A stretch of DNA of 64,000 nt from Haloferax namakaokahaiae (GTDB lineage: Archaea > Halobacteriota > Halobacteria > Halobacteriales > Haloferacaceae), in the NCBI RefSeq assembly GCF_042663225.1, contig NZ_JBHTAA010000015.1:1-64000 (forward strand), written 5' to 3'. Every line of letters begins with the position of its first letter. Position 1 is the first letter of the stretch. Shown piece after piece: positions 23,959 through 32,816 of the stretch. The notes below the pieces were generated by a model that was given only the letters and a program-made list of their open reading frames with translations, was not told the origin of the DNA and ran no database searches. The position numbers and the translations under genes are program-made.

Positions 23959-25584
23959 ATGGATCGACGGGCGTATCTTGGATTAGTCGGTGTTGCCGCG
24001 GCGTCGTTAGCTGGCTGTCTCACGCGAGAGGAGCCAGATATCCCGGAGACTCCGACCGATGACGAACCGACTCCAGAACGGACACCGGAGCCGACCCCCG
24101 AGCAGACGCCGGAATACCCTGAAGGAGTCAACGTCGTCGAAGACTTAGGCTGCGACCCGACTGGTCGTGAGCCGTGTGCCGCTCGTATCCGGCAGGCACT
24201 CGAAGACGACATCGTCCTCAGATTCCCGTCCGGGACCTACCGCTTCGAGCACCGTCTGCGCATCTCACAGTTCAGTAGCGTCGTCATGCTCGGCGAGGGG
24301 CCGGTGCAACTGCTCCCGCCGGAGGGCTACAACAACTTCCTCATCGACGTCTCCGAAGTGGGTAACTTCGTCTTCAGCGGCATCGATATCGATATCACCG
24401 CACCGGAGACGACCGCTGGCGTCCGCATCCTCACCCGCGATAGCTTCCTCGTCGATGACGTCGAATACATTGGCCGCGGTAATCACCCCAACCAGGACGT
24501 CGTTCACGCGATGTTGCTCGGCTTGACGACCGCAGAAGGCCGCGGCGTGATTCGCAACTTCAGAGCGAAGAAAGGGTCCGCAATCGGCCACTACAAGAAC
24601 GGCGACGGCCGTGGTGGCATCTCTATCGGCCCGTGGAACAGCGGTGACATCCGCATCGAAAACTGCCACCTCGAAGAGTTCGGCAACAACGGTATCTACG
24701 CGAGTCGAACCACCGGCAACATCGAAGTTATCGGTGGCACCTTCCGCAACAACAACGTCGCAGGAATCAGAATCGCGGGCGAAGGAAGCTACGTCGAGGG
24801 CGCGACCGTCGAGGTCGATCTCGATAGCTACACCGGACCGCTGACCCAACTCGACTCGCAGTTCAACACTCGCGGTATCGTCATCGAGCAGGGACCGACC
24901 CAGAAGCCCGCGGGTGCGGAGATTCGCAACTGTACCATCGTCATCGAGAAGACGCCGCAGTCGAAAGGCGGTATCTACGTCTTCCCGACCGGACGGACGG
25001 TGACGGTACGGGATTCGACGATTCGCATCAACGCCGACAACGTTCCCGGCGTCTTCCGGAGTCCGCTCGAACGCCAAGGTCAGTACCGACCCCCGGACGG
25101 TCCGTCGTGGGTCAGGCTCGAAAACGTCCTCATCACCGGCACCGCGAGGGGCGCGTCGGGAATCATCTTAGCCGACGCCCCCGAGTCGGTGATTCGAAAC
25201 TGCACTATCGACCAATCCGGCGAACAGCGCGACGGGGTGTACCTCTCGAATTCGAATTCGACCGTCGTCGATGGTGGCTCGGTGACGACGACGCGCTATC
25301 CCTACATCATCGAGTTCGACGGCGACAGCAACACAGACCCGTGTCTGCTCCAGTTCGACGCCGTTCCGGAGATACGACAATCGTCGGCGCGGTTCGACCC
25401 CGGTCAGTCCGACAGTACGGTCCTCATCGACGGACGAGAGTACCGCGCTAACGGCGGCGGCGTGTTCTCCACGTCCGGATGCATGACGACGGACAACCTC
25501 TCCTCGCCCACCGGCGACAACACGCTCGCCATCACCGGAACGCAGAACGGCCAACTCAAATGGCTCCGGTTCGTCCCGGAGTAA
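23959..25584 (+). CDS. Secreted beta-helix lipoprotein
   Basis: A 541-residue protein. The N terminus MDRRAYLGLVGVAAASLAGC is a signal peptide ending in a lipobox cysteine at residue 20, followed by a Thr/Pro/Glu linker (about 30-58) and a right-handed parallel beta-helix with repeated strands such as RIENCHLEEFGNNGIYASR and IEVIGGTFRNNNVAGIRI. Beta-helix proteins bind, cleave or epimerise polysaccharides. It is a paralogue of the 29.7-32.5 kb protein. The TATA box TTATAT at 23921-23926 predicts a start near 23949, so an in-frame GTG at 23947 is an alternative leaderless start. Confidence 0.85.
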   Translation: MDRRAYLGLVGVAAASLAGCLTREEPDIPETPTDDEPTPERTPEPTPEQTPEYPEGVNVVEDLGCDPTGREPCAARIRQALEDDIVLRFPSGTYRFEHRLRISQFSSVVMLGEGPVQLLPPEGYNNFLIDVSEVGNFVFSGIDIDITAPETTAGVRILTRDSFLVDDVEYIGRGNHPNQDVVHAMLLGLTTAEGRGVIRNFRAKKGSAIGHYKNGDGRGGISIGPWNSGDIRIENCHLEEFGNNGIYASRTTGNIEVIGGTFRNNNVAGIRIAGEGSYVEGATVEVDLDSYTGPLTQLDSQFNTRGIVIEQGPTQKPAGAEIRNCTIVIEKTPQSKGGIYVFPTGRTVTVRDSTIRINADNVPGVFRSPLERQGQYRPPDGPSWVRLENVLITGTARGASGIILADAPESVIRNCTIDQSGEQRDGVYLSNSNSTVVDGGSVTTTRYPYIIEFDGDSNTDPCLLQFDAVPEIRQSSARFDPGQSDSTVLIDGREYRANGGGVFSTSGCMTTDNLSSPTGDNTLAITGTQNGQLKWLRFVPE

Positions 25585-25587
25585 CCG

Positions 25588-25603
25588 GCCGAAACGGCAT
25601 TTT
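25588..25603 (+). terminator. Hairpin-plus-T terminator after the lipoprotein gene
   Basis: GCCG-AAA-CGGC (25588-25598) is followed by ATTTT, 4 bp after the stop codon. Confidence 0.5.
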
Positions 25604-25682
25604 CTCGCGGCTTTCAATAGTCGGTTAGTGTGTCACCACCTGACGAGGGGAACCGCCACCGTTCAAATCTATCGAGCTTCGA

Positions 25683-25728
25683 GGACAGTTCAATGACACC
25701 GTTAGCGCGCCTGTCCTGCGGTCATTGA
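25683..25728. promoter_or_regulatory. Interleaved inverted repeats before the Gfo/Idh gene
   Basis: GGACAG (25683-25688) pairs with CTGTCC (25711-25716), while TCAATGAC (25690-25697) pairs with GTCATTGA (25721-25728). The two pairs interlock in an a-b-a'-b' order. They lie 40-85 bp before the ATG at 25768, upstream of the core promoter, so a protein-binding role is more likely than an RNA fold. Confidence 0.4.
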
Positions 25729-25767
25729 GCGTATAACAATACCCTTATCCGTTAAATCACGAGGCGT

Positions 25768-26838
25768 ATGACGTTGAACACAGCAGTCGTCGGTGCCGGT
25801 GTCGTCTCCAGTACGCACCTCTCAGCACTGGAACGAAACCCACGGACGAACCTCGTCGCCATTTGTGATATCGACGAGGGGCGAGCGAACGACGTTGCGG
25901 CCCAGTACGGCATCAAACCGTACACGGACCTCGACGAGATGCTCGAAACCGAAGACCTCGACTGGGTACACATCTGTACCGGAGTCCAGACCCACGTCGC
26001 ACTCGCCAAGAAAGCAATCGACAAGGGCGTCCCCGTGATGATTGAGAAACCAATCACCACGACGCTCGAAGAGTACCTCGAACTCGAATCCTACGCGAAA
26101 GACGCAGGCGTACAGTTCTCCGAAGTCCACCAACACGTCTTCGACCCCGCGATGCGGACGGTCGAAAAACGCCTCAAGCGCGGTGACCTCGGGAAGATTC
26201 GCAGCGTCGAAGTCATCTTCACCGGACTCACCCCGCCGGACCTCGAACAACGCGGCCGCTGGGCCATGGAACTCGACGGCGGCGAGTTCGAAGAAGGGCT
26301 TCCACACCCCCTCTACATCGCCCTCCACACCGGCGGCTACCCAGAAGACGAAGACGCCATCTCCGCGCTCACCAGCCTCACGAAGGAGTACGAGCAGGGA
26401 TTCACGTACGACAACGCCTCCGTCCAGTATCGGACCGAAGACGGCTGTGTCGTCAGCGTGAAGATGATCTCCGGCGCGATTCCACAGCGCCTCGTCATCG
26501 TCCACGGCGAAGAGCAGTCGCTCATGGCCGACCTGGTCTCACAGACGGTCATGAACGTCGCCCGCGACCCGACGAGCACGTCGCTCTCGAAGGCCCGCTA
26601 CAACTTCGAACGCTCGGCCAACCTCATCGGCGGCGTCGTCGGCAACGCCGGCACGATGCTCAAGACCAAGTACGACGACGGGTGGGATAACGTCAAACAG
26701 ATGAACCCCCACTACTACCAAATCGACCTCGAATCGCGTGCCATCGACACCGACGGCCCGATGCCGATTCCAGTCGAGGAGTCGAAGTGGACGATGGTCC
26801 TCCTCGAAGCGGTCCGCGAGGCGGCTCGGAACTCCTAA
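25768..26838 (+). CDS. Gfo/Idh/MocA-family oxidoreductase
   Basis: A 356-residue NAD(P)-dependent oxidoreductase. The Rossmann N terminus VVGAGVVSSTHLSALER, the conserved EKP in VMIEKPITTT and the downstream SEVHQHVFDPAM region define the family. Members oxidise or reduce sugars, nucleotide sugars or inositols. Between a beta-helix lipoprotein and a flippase, a role in making or modifying a surface-glycan sugar is likely. A TATA-like CTTATCC lies about 22 bp before the ATG. Confidence 0.88.
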   Translation: MTLNTAVVGAGVVSSTHLSALERNPRTNLVAICDIDEGRANDVAAQYGIKPYTDLDEMLETEDLDWVHICTGVQTHVALAKKAIDKGVPVMIEKPITTTLEEYLELESYAKDAGVQFSEVHQHVFDPAMRTVEKRLKRGDLGKIRSVEVIFTGLTPPDLEQRGRWAMELDGGEFEEGLPHPLYIALHTGGYPEDEDAISALTSLTKEYEQGFTYDNASVQYRTEDGCVVSVKMISGAIPQRLVIVHGEEQSLMADLVSQTVMNVARDPTSTSLSKARYNFERSANLIGGVVGNAGTMLKTKYDDGWDNVKQMNPHYYQIDLESRAIDTDGPMPIPVEESKWTMVLLEAVREAARNS

Positions 26839-26898
26839 GCCGGCGAGCACGCACCTCTGGTGGGGTGTCCTCGCCGTTTGTCGCTCTGTACCCTTTTG

Positions 26899-27480
26899 CT
26901 ACTCTTCCCACTGTTCGATTTTGTCGTCTAACGACTCGTGCGTGTCGTCCGGCGGCTCGGCGAACCACTGTGCTTCCACGATATCTTCGTCGTCGATGAA
27001 CAGGTGGCCCGACTCGTACGCCGCGTCGAACTCGACGGTGAGCACGTGGAACCGACTGCTTTCGTCGGCTTCGTTGACGACGACCTTCTGCCGCGCGGCG
27101 TACACGTCAGTCAGTGAGCACTCGACGCCCGTCTCCTCACGAACTTTGCGGCGAGCGGTCTCTGCGAGCGTCTCTCCGGGTTCGTGACTCCCGCCGGGCG
27201 TCCCCCAACGGTCGGGGTCGTCTTCGTGACGAATCAAGAGTACTCTGTCGTCGTCGTCGGTAACCCACGCGCCCGCATCGCCTATCCACCCTTCTTCGGC
27301 ACGTTCGTGTCCGTGTTCGAAGTATTCTGGGTCGTTGGTGACCGCTTCCGCTTCGAGTTCGAACGCGTCGAATCGCTCTTCGAGGAGTCGTACCTGTCGG
27401 GTAATCGTCTCCCGTGTTCGCTCCTCGATATTTATGTGGTACGTTCTGTCACCGACGGTTAAAGTGATACCGCATAGCAC
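26899..27480 (-). CDS. Nudix hydrolase
   Basis: A 193-residue Nudix protein with an N-terminal extension of about 60 mostly helical residues. The Nudix box reads GGSHEPGETLAETARRKVRE then ETGV. The first acidic residue of REUxEE is Lys here, while the EE pair is intact. Such enzymes hydrolyse nucleoside diphosphate derivatives, including NDP-sugars and ADP-ribose. The start is taken as GTG at 27478-27480, since no ATG precedes the conserved region. It is divergent from a cupin gene. Confidence 0.85.
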   Translation of the reverse strand: MLCGITLTVGDRTYHINIEERTRETITRQVRLLEERFDAFELEAEAVTNDPEYFEHGHERAEEGWIGDAGAWVTDDDDRVLLIRHEDDPDRWGTPGGSHEPGETLAETARRKVREETGVECSLTDVYAARQKVVVNEADESSRFHVLTVEFDAAYESGHLFIDDEDIVEAQWFAEPPDDTHESLDDKIEQWEE

Positions 27481-27530
27481 ACGATGAGCGGACGCAAAAC
27501 ACTTGATTAGTCACGCTTCGAGAGTCAGAT

Positions 27531-27896
27531 ATGGAAAAAGTAGCACTCACTGAGGCGTTCGCCACGTTCGACGAACAGTGGTCGCCCCGTGTCGCCGGCG
27601 AACTCAACGGGCAAGCGGTCAAACTCGCAAAGGTCGAAGGCGAGTTCGTCTGGCACCAGCACGACGACGCCGACGAGCTATTCTTCGTCCACGACGGCGC
27701 GTTGACCATCGAACTCCGCGACGAACCGGACGTGCACCTCGACGCGGGCGAGTTCGTGGTCGTCCCGCGAGGCGTCGAACACCGACCGGTCGCCGACGAG
27801 GAAGCACAGATTCTCCTCTTCGAACCGAGCGGAACGAAGAACACCGGGAACGTCGAGTCAGAACTCACGCAGACGGAAGAAAAGCGACTGGAATAG
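27531..27896 (+). CDS. Single-domain cupin protein
   Basis: A 121-residue cupin. Motif 1 is VWHQHDDADELFFVHDG with both histidines and the Glu; motif 2 is VPRGVEHRP with the final His, so a metal site is complete. It could be a sugar or small-molecule isomerase or a ligand-binding protein; the family is too diverse to assign. It is unlike the 0.8 kb cupin, which lacks one metal ligand. It ends 4 bp before the convergent flippase gene. Confidence 0.85.
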   Translation: MEKVALTEAFATFDEQWSPRVAGELNGQAVKLAKVEGEFVWHQHDDADELFFVHDGALTIELRDEPDVHLDAGEFVVVPRGVEHRPVADEEAQILLFEPSGTKNTGNVESELTQTEEKRLE

Positions 27897-27900
27897 CCTC

Positions 27901-29367
27901 TTATCGGAGCATCGAGACGACGCGCCGGAAGTTCATCAGGCCGCTCGCCGAGACGAGCACCGACCACGTGACGAGTCCGATGACCACGGCGGCACCGAGC
28001 GTGACGAGACCGGAGATGAAGGGCTGGAACGCGATGACGGGCACCGCCATCCCGAAGGTGACGAGACAGACGATGGCCGTGGTTCGGGCGAGTCGCCAGA
28101 GCGACAGGTCGAACTCGGCGTAGATGAGGTACACCTCGAAGCCAACGAGGAAGACGTAGGTGATGACCGTCGCCACCGCGGCACCGACGACGCCGAAGAC
28201 GGGGATGAGCGCGAGGTTGAGCCCGAAGTTGGCGACGGCAGTCGCGCCCTTCGCGTACGCGCGAGAGGTGGCTCGACCGATGAAGTCGAGACTGTCGTTG
28301 GTGATTTTGTCGATAGCCCGCAGGAGCGCGTAGAGACTGAACACCTGTACGATGGGGACCGCGCCGAGGTACTGCTCGCCGAAAACGAGACGGACGGTGG
28401 GTTCGGCGAGGATGGCCATCCCGACTGCGGCCGGAACGTAGAGCGTTACGACGTACTCGAAGGTGGTCTCGTAGAGCTTCGACGCGCGCTCGATTTTGTT
28501 CTCGGCCTTTTGCTCGCCGAAGGTCGGCGAGATGGAAAAGCCGATGGTCGTCGCGGGCGCGATGACGAAGTCCGTAATCTGCTTGCCGAGCATGTAGAAG
28601 CCGACGGCGACGGGGTTGAGGAAGAACCCAACGAGAATCGCATCGACGCGTGAGTCGAGCATGACCGCGCCGCGGGTCACCGTCAGCGGAGCGCTGTAGC
28701 GGAGAATCCGATTCGAGAGTCCCGGTTCGGCCGATTCGTGTTCGTCGTATCGGCGATAGAACTGCGTGTAGAGGATTCCGAGACCGACGACCGCCGCGAG
28801 TCCGTAGCCGACGGTGTAGCCGACGACGGCACCGACCGGCCCGAACCCGAGGAGCAAGAGCGCGACGATGAAGACGATGAACCCGACGTTCGCAACGATA
28901 TCGGTCTTCGCGCTCAAATCGACGCTGTTCAATCCCTGGAACGCGAGCGAGACGAACGTGTTGAGCGAACTGAACGCGATGTAGCCGACACCCGCGACGA
29001 GCAGTGGGGCGACGCGCTCGTCGCCCATGAACTCGGCGACGGGACCGCTGAGCGCCACCACGGCCGTCACCACGACGAGAATCGTCGCAAGGTTGTACTT
29101 CAGCGTGGACCAGAGGATGTGCGGAATCTGTGCGGTGTCGGTCTTGCGGTACTCCGCGAGGTATCTCGCTGCGGACTTCGCCAACCCGAGGTTCGCAAAC
29201 AGGAGTGCGACCGAGAGGATGGAAATCGCGAGGAAGAGAAGCCCGTACTCGTCGGGCGTCAGAAAGTACCGTGTGAGCAGAATGAGCAGCAACCCTTTCG
29301 AGAGCAGTGAGATGCCCTGGGCTGCGAACATTGCCTTGATGCCCCGAATAATTTTGCTTGTCACCAT
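27901..29367 (-). CDS. Polysaccharide/lipid-linked oligosaccharide flippase (Wzx/MATE-like, polytopic)
   Basis: A 488-residue membrane protein with about 12-14 hydrophobic segments spread evenly from residue 15 to the C terminus. It has the Wzx-type opening FAAQGISLLSKGLLLILLTR followed by LTPDEYGLLFLAISIL. Such proteins move lipid-linked oligosaccharides across the membrane in N-glycan and exopolysaccharide assembly (for example haloarchaeal AglR-like proteins). ATG at 29365-29367 (MVTSKIIRGI) is preferred; the longer frame adds a charged N-terminal tail. It is the clearest sign that this region handles a surface glycan. Confidence 0.9.
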   Translation of the reverse strand: MVTSKIIRGIKAMFAAQGISLLSKGLLLILLTRYFLTPDEYGLLFLAISILSVALLFANLGLAKSAARYLAEYRKTDTAQIPHILWSTLKYNLATILVVVTAVVALSGPVAEFMGDERVAPLLVAGVGYIAFSSLNTFVSLAFQGLNSVDLSAKTDIVANVGFIVFIVALLLLGFGPVGAVVGYTVGYGLAAVVGLGILYTQFYRRYDEHESAEPGLSNRILRYSAPLTVTRGAVMLDSRVDAILVGFFLNPVAVGFYMLGKQITDFVIAPATTIGFSISPTFGEQKAENKIERASKLYETTFEYVVTLYVPAAVGMAILAEPTVRLVFGEQYLGAVPIVQVFSLYALLRAIDKITNDSLDFIGRATSRAYAKGATAVANFGLNLALIPVFGVVGAAVATVITYVFLVGFEVYLIYAEFDLSLWRLARTTAIVCLVTFGMAVPVIAFQPFISGLVTLGAAVVIGLVTWSVLVSASGLMNFRRVVSMLR

Positions 29368-29667
29368 GACTTGTTGCGTCCGTGTGCGGGCTTCCCACCT
29401 TGCAGTGAATTGGAAGCCAACCGGCATAAACGAACGGCGGGCTTCGACGACGTCGCGTCTACACTGCTGTGGGCAAGCTCTGTCGCGCGTAACTCACCGA
29501 GTGTGGGCGTCGTTGGGGCTTTGTTATAGGTGACTTACTGGATTTCAGGACGGTGCAACCGCTCGGCAGGAAGTCGATTGGCGAAAAATCGCGTCGTAAC
29601 CCACACCGGGGCGTGATACGCGTCGAAAGAAGGACAGCAGCGAACCGCGAGTTCCGCGCTCGCTGGC
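29368..29667. other. Spacer between flippase and beta-helix surface protein genes
   Basis: No coding sequence is seen in these 300 bp. Near 29640-29665 the minus strand can form an AGCGAGCGC/GCGGTTCGCT-type hairpin after the surface-protein stop codon. It is followed by a T/C-rich stretch, and may be that gene's terminator. The rest should contain the flippase promoter. Confidence 0.4.
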
Positions 29668-32466
29668 TTAGTTGGATTCGACCTTCATCTCGTCGAGGTA
29701 GATACGTGCCGGCCCGTCGAGGCTGAAGGCGGTGAGGTTACCCGTGAAGCGGTACTCGTCGAGACCCTCGCGGGTCTGCCCCTTCGCGGTGCTGCCACTG
29801 ACCGTGTCGTTGTCGGCCTCGGTGAGCAGTGCGAGGTCGCCGCTGACACTGAACTCGTAGGTCGCAAGGTCTTCGGTTCCCATCCCGTCGATGGTGAGCT
29901 TGGTCGCCGTCTCGACCGTCGAGTCCGTCGAGGAGTCCGTGCTCGAATCCGTGGTGGAGTCCGTCGAGTCCGAACTGCCAAGCGTCGAGGGATCGACTTC
30001 CTCGCCATCGACGGTGACCTTCGCGGGCCCGTCGATGGTGAAGTCCGTCACCTCGCCGGTGTAGTCGAAGCTGTCGAGACCGCCACCCACCGCGCCGATG
30101 ACGGTGGTGCCTTCGACGGTGTCCTCGCCCGGGTCGTCCGTCTGCGAGACAGAGCCGCTGACGCTGAACTCGTAGTTCGTGAGTTCCGAGCGCCCCTCGC
30201 CGTCGATGACGAGTTCGTGCGTCGTCGCGGTCGAATCGGAGTCCGAACTTCCGACCGACGATGGGTCGATTTCCTCGCCGTTGACGAGGACCGTGTAGTT
30301 GTCGGCATCGACGTTCGCGCTGAACGCCGTGAGTTCGCCGTCGAACTCGAAGTCGTCGGCGTACCCGTTGCCGGCCTTGCCGGTGACCGTCGTCGTGCCG
30401 TTACTCGATTCGAGCGTGTCGGAACTCTCCGCGCCCGAGCCTTTGGAGACAGTCCCATCGACGGTGAACTCGTACTCGACGAGCGGGCCGCCCTCGGCCG
30501 TCTCGATGGTGAGGGTGTCCGGCGAGTCGGTCGAATCAGTCGAAGAGTCCGTGCTCGAGTCGGTCGAACCAGAGTCGGTACTCGAATCGGTCGAACCCGA
30601 ATCGGTGGACGAATCCGTGCTCGAATCCGTCGAACCGGAGTCCGTACTCGAATCAGTGGACGAGTCGGTCGAACCCGAATCGGTGGACGAATCCGAGGAA
30701 CCGCCGAGGTCTTCGGGGGTGACTTCCTCGCCGTCGAGGGTCAGCAGTGCGGACCCGTCGATGGAGAACGACGTGATTTCGCCCGTGAATTCGAAGCTGT
30801 CGATACCGGCGCGAACCGCGCCCGAGACGGTGCTGCCCTCGACGGTGTCCTCGCCGGGGGAGTCCGTCTGCGAGACGGTGCCGCTTACACTGAATTCGTA
30901 GTTAATCAGTTCTGTACCACCTTCACCATTTACGACTAGTTCATGTGTTTTTTTTTCCGTAGCGTCGGTCGTGGTGGAGTCCGAATCGGAATCCGTCGAA
31001 TCGGAGTCCGAGTCGGAGCCGCTGGACAGGTCGCCGTCGCCCGGGAGCGGACAGCTACCGGACGTTTCGATTGCCTGCGTCTGGACGTTCGTATCGACCT
31101 CGCGGACTGCCCGGCCATCGACGTTGATGGTCGATTCGCCGACGTAACAGTCGCCGGCGTTGACGACGGTGACACCGTCGCGGCCGTTGGCCGTCTGCTG
31201 GATACAGGTGTTCTCGATGGTCGAACCGGGGCGGTTGATGATTTTGATGCTCTCGCGGTCCGCCGCGCTACCCGTGATAGAGGAGTTCTTGACCGTCAGG
31301 TCCCACGGCTTGGGTGCCTTCGGGTAGTTCGACGCCTTGTCCTCCGGTCCGTAGGCCGTGATTGCGCGGGTGTTGTCGCGGTCGATGACGAAGTAACAGT
31401 TATCGACTTCGAAGAAGCCACCCGTCTCGTCGAGGTCGATCGCTTCGAGCGAGTTCGGCGAGTCGCGGACGATGAACGTACAGTTGCGGGCGTGGCCGCC
31501 GTTCTTCGTTCCGCTGAACTTGCTCTGCTTGGTCTCGACCCACAGCCCACGCATCTTACGAGGCGTGCCGGGGTTGTCCCGAGCCTTGCTCATGTCGATT
31601 TCGATGAGGGCGTCCTCGACGTACGAGTTGGGACCCATGAGTCGAACCTGCGCGACGTCGTTGTTGCGGTAGATACCACCCTCTACTTGGATAGCACCCT
31701 TACAGCGCGTCGCGTAGATACCGTTGTTCGCCATCTCTTCGAGGTGGCAGTCGATGATGCGGAGCGTCCCCTCGTGGGAGGGACCTGCTTGAATCCCACC
31801 GGAACTGTTGCGGTACGCCCCGAGGACGCCACCGTCTGCCGCCTTGAAGTTCTTGATGATGGACGTTCCGTCCGCGTCGTAAACGTCGGCGAGGATGTGC
31901 TGGTCGAGGCGGTCGTCGGCATTGGGTGCACGTCCGACGATTTCGACGTTGCGAATCTGGCCGTTGTCCCGGCAGAGGATTTTCATGTTTGCGAACGCGC
32001 CGCGTGCGGTCTGGTCGATGGTGAAGCCTTCGAACAAGACGTTGCGGCCGCCGCGGTTGAAGAACACCGTCACGTGGTTGCCCGAGGGAATCTCGAACGT
32101 CGCACCCTCTTCGGAGTACAACCCGACGTTGTTCATCGAACCCGTCGAGATGGTGCTCGAAATCCGGTACGTTCCCTTGGGGAACTTGATGAGCGTCCCA
32201 CTCGAGAGGCGGTTCTCGATGGCGTTCGAACAGTCGCGGTTACCCGAGGTGTCACAGAAGTCTGCGGCGTTCAGGACGCGGTCGAAGGAGATGCCACGGA
32301 CGGTCGTGGCGGCCGAAGCGCTCTCTGCTGCTGCACCTGCAGCAGCCATACTACCGAGGGCGACGCCGGCCATTCGCAGATACGATCTGCGGCCCATGCT
32401 TGTTTCATCGCTCGAAATCTTATCGAGGAGCTGATTGCGGTCGTTGCGGTCAGAGTCCTTCTGCAT
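29668..32466 (-). CDS. Large Tat-exported beta-helix surface protein with Ser/Asp/Thr linker and four C-terminal repeats
   Basis: A 932-residue protein. The Tat signal GRRSYLRMAGVALGSMAAAG is near residues 24-43. A right-handed beta-helix follows (about 55-470), paralogous to the 24.0-25.6 kb lipoprotein (RIIDCHLEEMANNGIYATR). Then come an Asp/Ser linker, and four related domains of about 75-85 residues (each with YEFSVSG-like and VDGEEV-like strands), separated by STDSGSTDSS-type low-complexity linkers. No C-terminal PGF-sorting signal is seen, so anchoring is unexplained. ATG at 32464-32466 sits 25 bp from a TATA box, giving a leaderless transcript. Likely a glycan-binding or -modifying surface protein. 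Confidence 0.85.
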   Translation of the reverse strand: MQKDSDRNDRNQLLDKISSDETSMGRRSYLRMAGVALGSMAAAGAAAESASAATTVRGISFDRVLNAADFCDTSGNRDCSNAIENRLSSGTLIKFPKGTYRISSTISTGSMNNVGLYSEEGATFEIPSGNHVTVFFNRGGRNVLFEGFTIDQTARGAFANMKILCRDNGQIRNVEIVGRAPNADDRLDQHILADVYDADGTSIIKNFKAADGGVLGAYRNSSGGIQAGPSHEGTLRIIDCHLEEMANNGIYATRCKGAIQVEGGIYRNNDVAQVRLMGPNSYVEDALIEIDMSKARDNPGTPRKMRGLWVETKQSKFSGTKNGGHARNCTFIVRDSPNSLEAIDLDETGGFFEVDNCYFVIDRDNTRAITAYGPEDKASNYPKAPKPWDLTVKNSSITGSAADRESIKIINRPGSTIENTCIQQTANGRDGVTVVNAGDCYVGESTINVDGRAVREVDTNVQTQAIETSGSCPLPGDGDLSSGSDSDSDSTDSDSDSTTTDATEKKTHELVVNGEGGTELINYEFSVSGTVSQTDSPGEDTVEGSTVSGAVRAGIDSFEFTGEITSFSIDGSALLTLDGEEVTPEDLGGSSDSSTDSGSTDSSTDSSTDSGSTDSSTDSSTDSGSTDSSTDSGSTDSSTDSSTDSTDSPDTLTIETAEGGPLVEYEFTVDGTVSKGSGAESSDTLESSNGTTTVTGKAGNGYADDFEFDGELTAFSANVDADNYTVLVNGEEIDPSSVGSSDSDSTATTHELVIDGEGRSELTNYEFSVSGSVSQTDDPGEDTVEGTTVIGAVGGGLDSFDYTGEVTDFTIDGPAKVTVDGEEVDPSTLGSSDSTDSTTDSSTDSSTDSTVETATKLTIDGMGTEDLATYEFSVSGDLALLTEADNDTVSGSTAKGQTREGLDEYRFTGNLTAFSLDGPARIYLDEMKVESN
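30520..30710. repeat. Low-complexity Ser/Thr/Asp/Gly-coding repeat
   Basis: The DNA here encodes a run of STDS and SGSTDSS units within the surface protein, built from short repeated codons for Ser, Thr and Asp. A shorter Asp/Ser tract is coded at about 30960-31020. Repeats of this kind expand and contract easily, so linker length may vary between strains. Confidence 0.75.
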
Positions 32467-32487
32467 GGTCGGCCCCTTGAACCTTGC

Positions 32488-32495
32488 ATAAATAA
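32488..32495 (-). promoter_or_regulatory. TATA box of the large beta-helix gene
   Basis: On the minus strand the box reads TTATTTAT, centred 25 bp before the ATG at 32466, giving a leaderless message. Confidence 0.6.
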
Positions 32496-32504
32496 CGAAT
32501 ATGG

Positions 32505-32526
32505 CCACATTTGAAGCAAAATGTGG
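32505..32526. promoter_or_regulatory. Perfect palindrome upstream of the TATA box
   Basis: CCACATTT and AAATGTGG form 8-bp arms around a 6-bp spacer. The element ends about 10 bp before the TATA box, at -39 to -60 from the start codon, the place where archaeal activators bind. Confidence 0.5.
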
Positions 32527-32816
32527 TTAAATTGCTGTAGTTAGTTGAGAATAGTGGTCAAATGTGCACCATAAGCTTGCAAATAAGTATCGATAAATGA
32601 GCGAAGTGTTTACCAACTGTTCTCAGCGAGCCCCGAAACGTATGCTACCTGTTACCAACATCCGTCTCGTGTCACCAGAAGACGAACAAATATTCAACAA
32701 AAACGGCGAGGAATTGGAAAAACGAACACCTCTAGCGAACTGAGACGGTATCGGGGGCGCTCTTCCCGAATTGTGGCGATTAAGGAGAGTGTAAACCGGA
32801 AAATAGCCTCGAACAG

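Larger units (their letters stand above)
32467..32816. other. Promoter region and spacer upstream of the large beta-helix gene
   Basis: This 350-bp AT-rich spacer has no convincing gene. It includes the TATA box and palindrome listed separately and, on its far side, the 3' flank of the sulfatase gene. A second AAATGTG element (near 32558-32564) echoes the palindrome arm. Confidence 0.45.

Noticed and set aside
30520..30710. Direct repeats that might suggest a CRISPR array
   Set aside because: The repeats are codon-level (Ser/Thr/Asp), in frame with the surface protein, and lack unique spacers of constant size.
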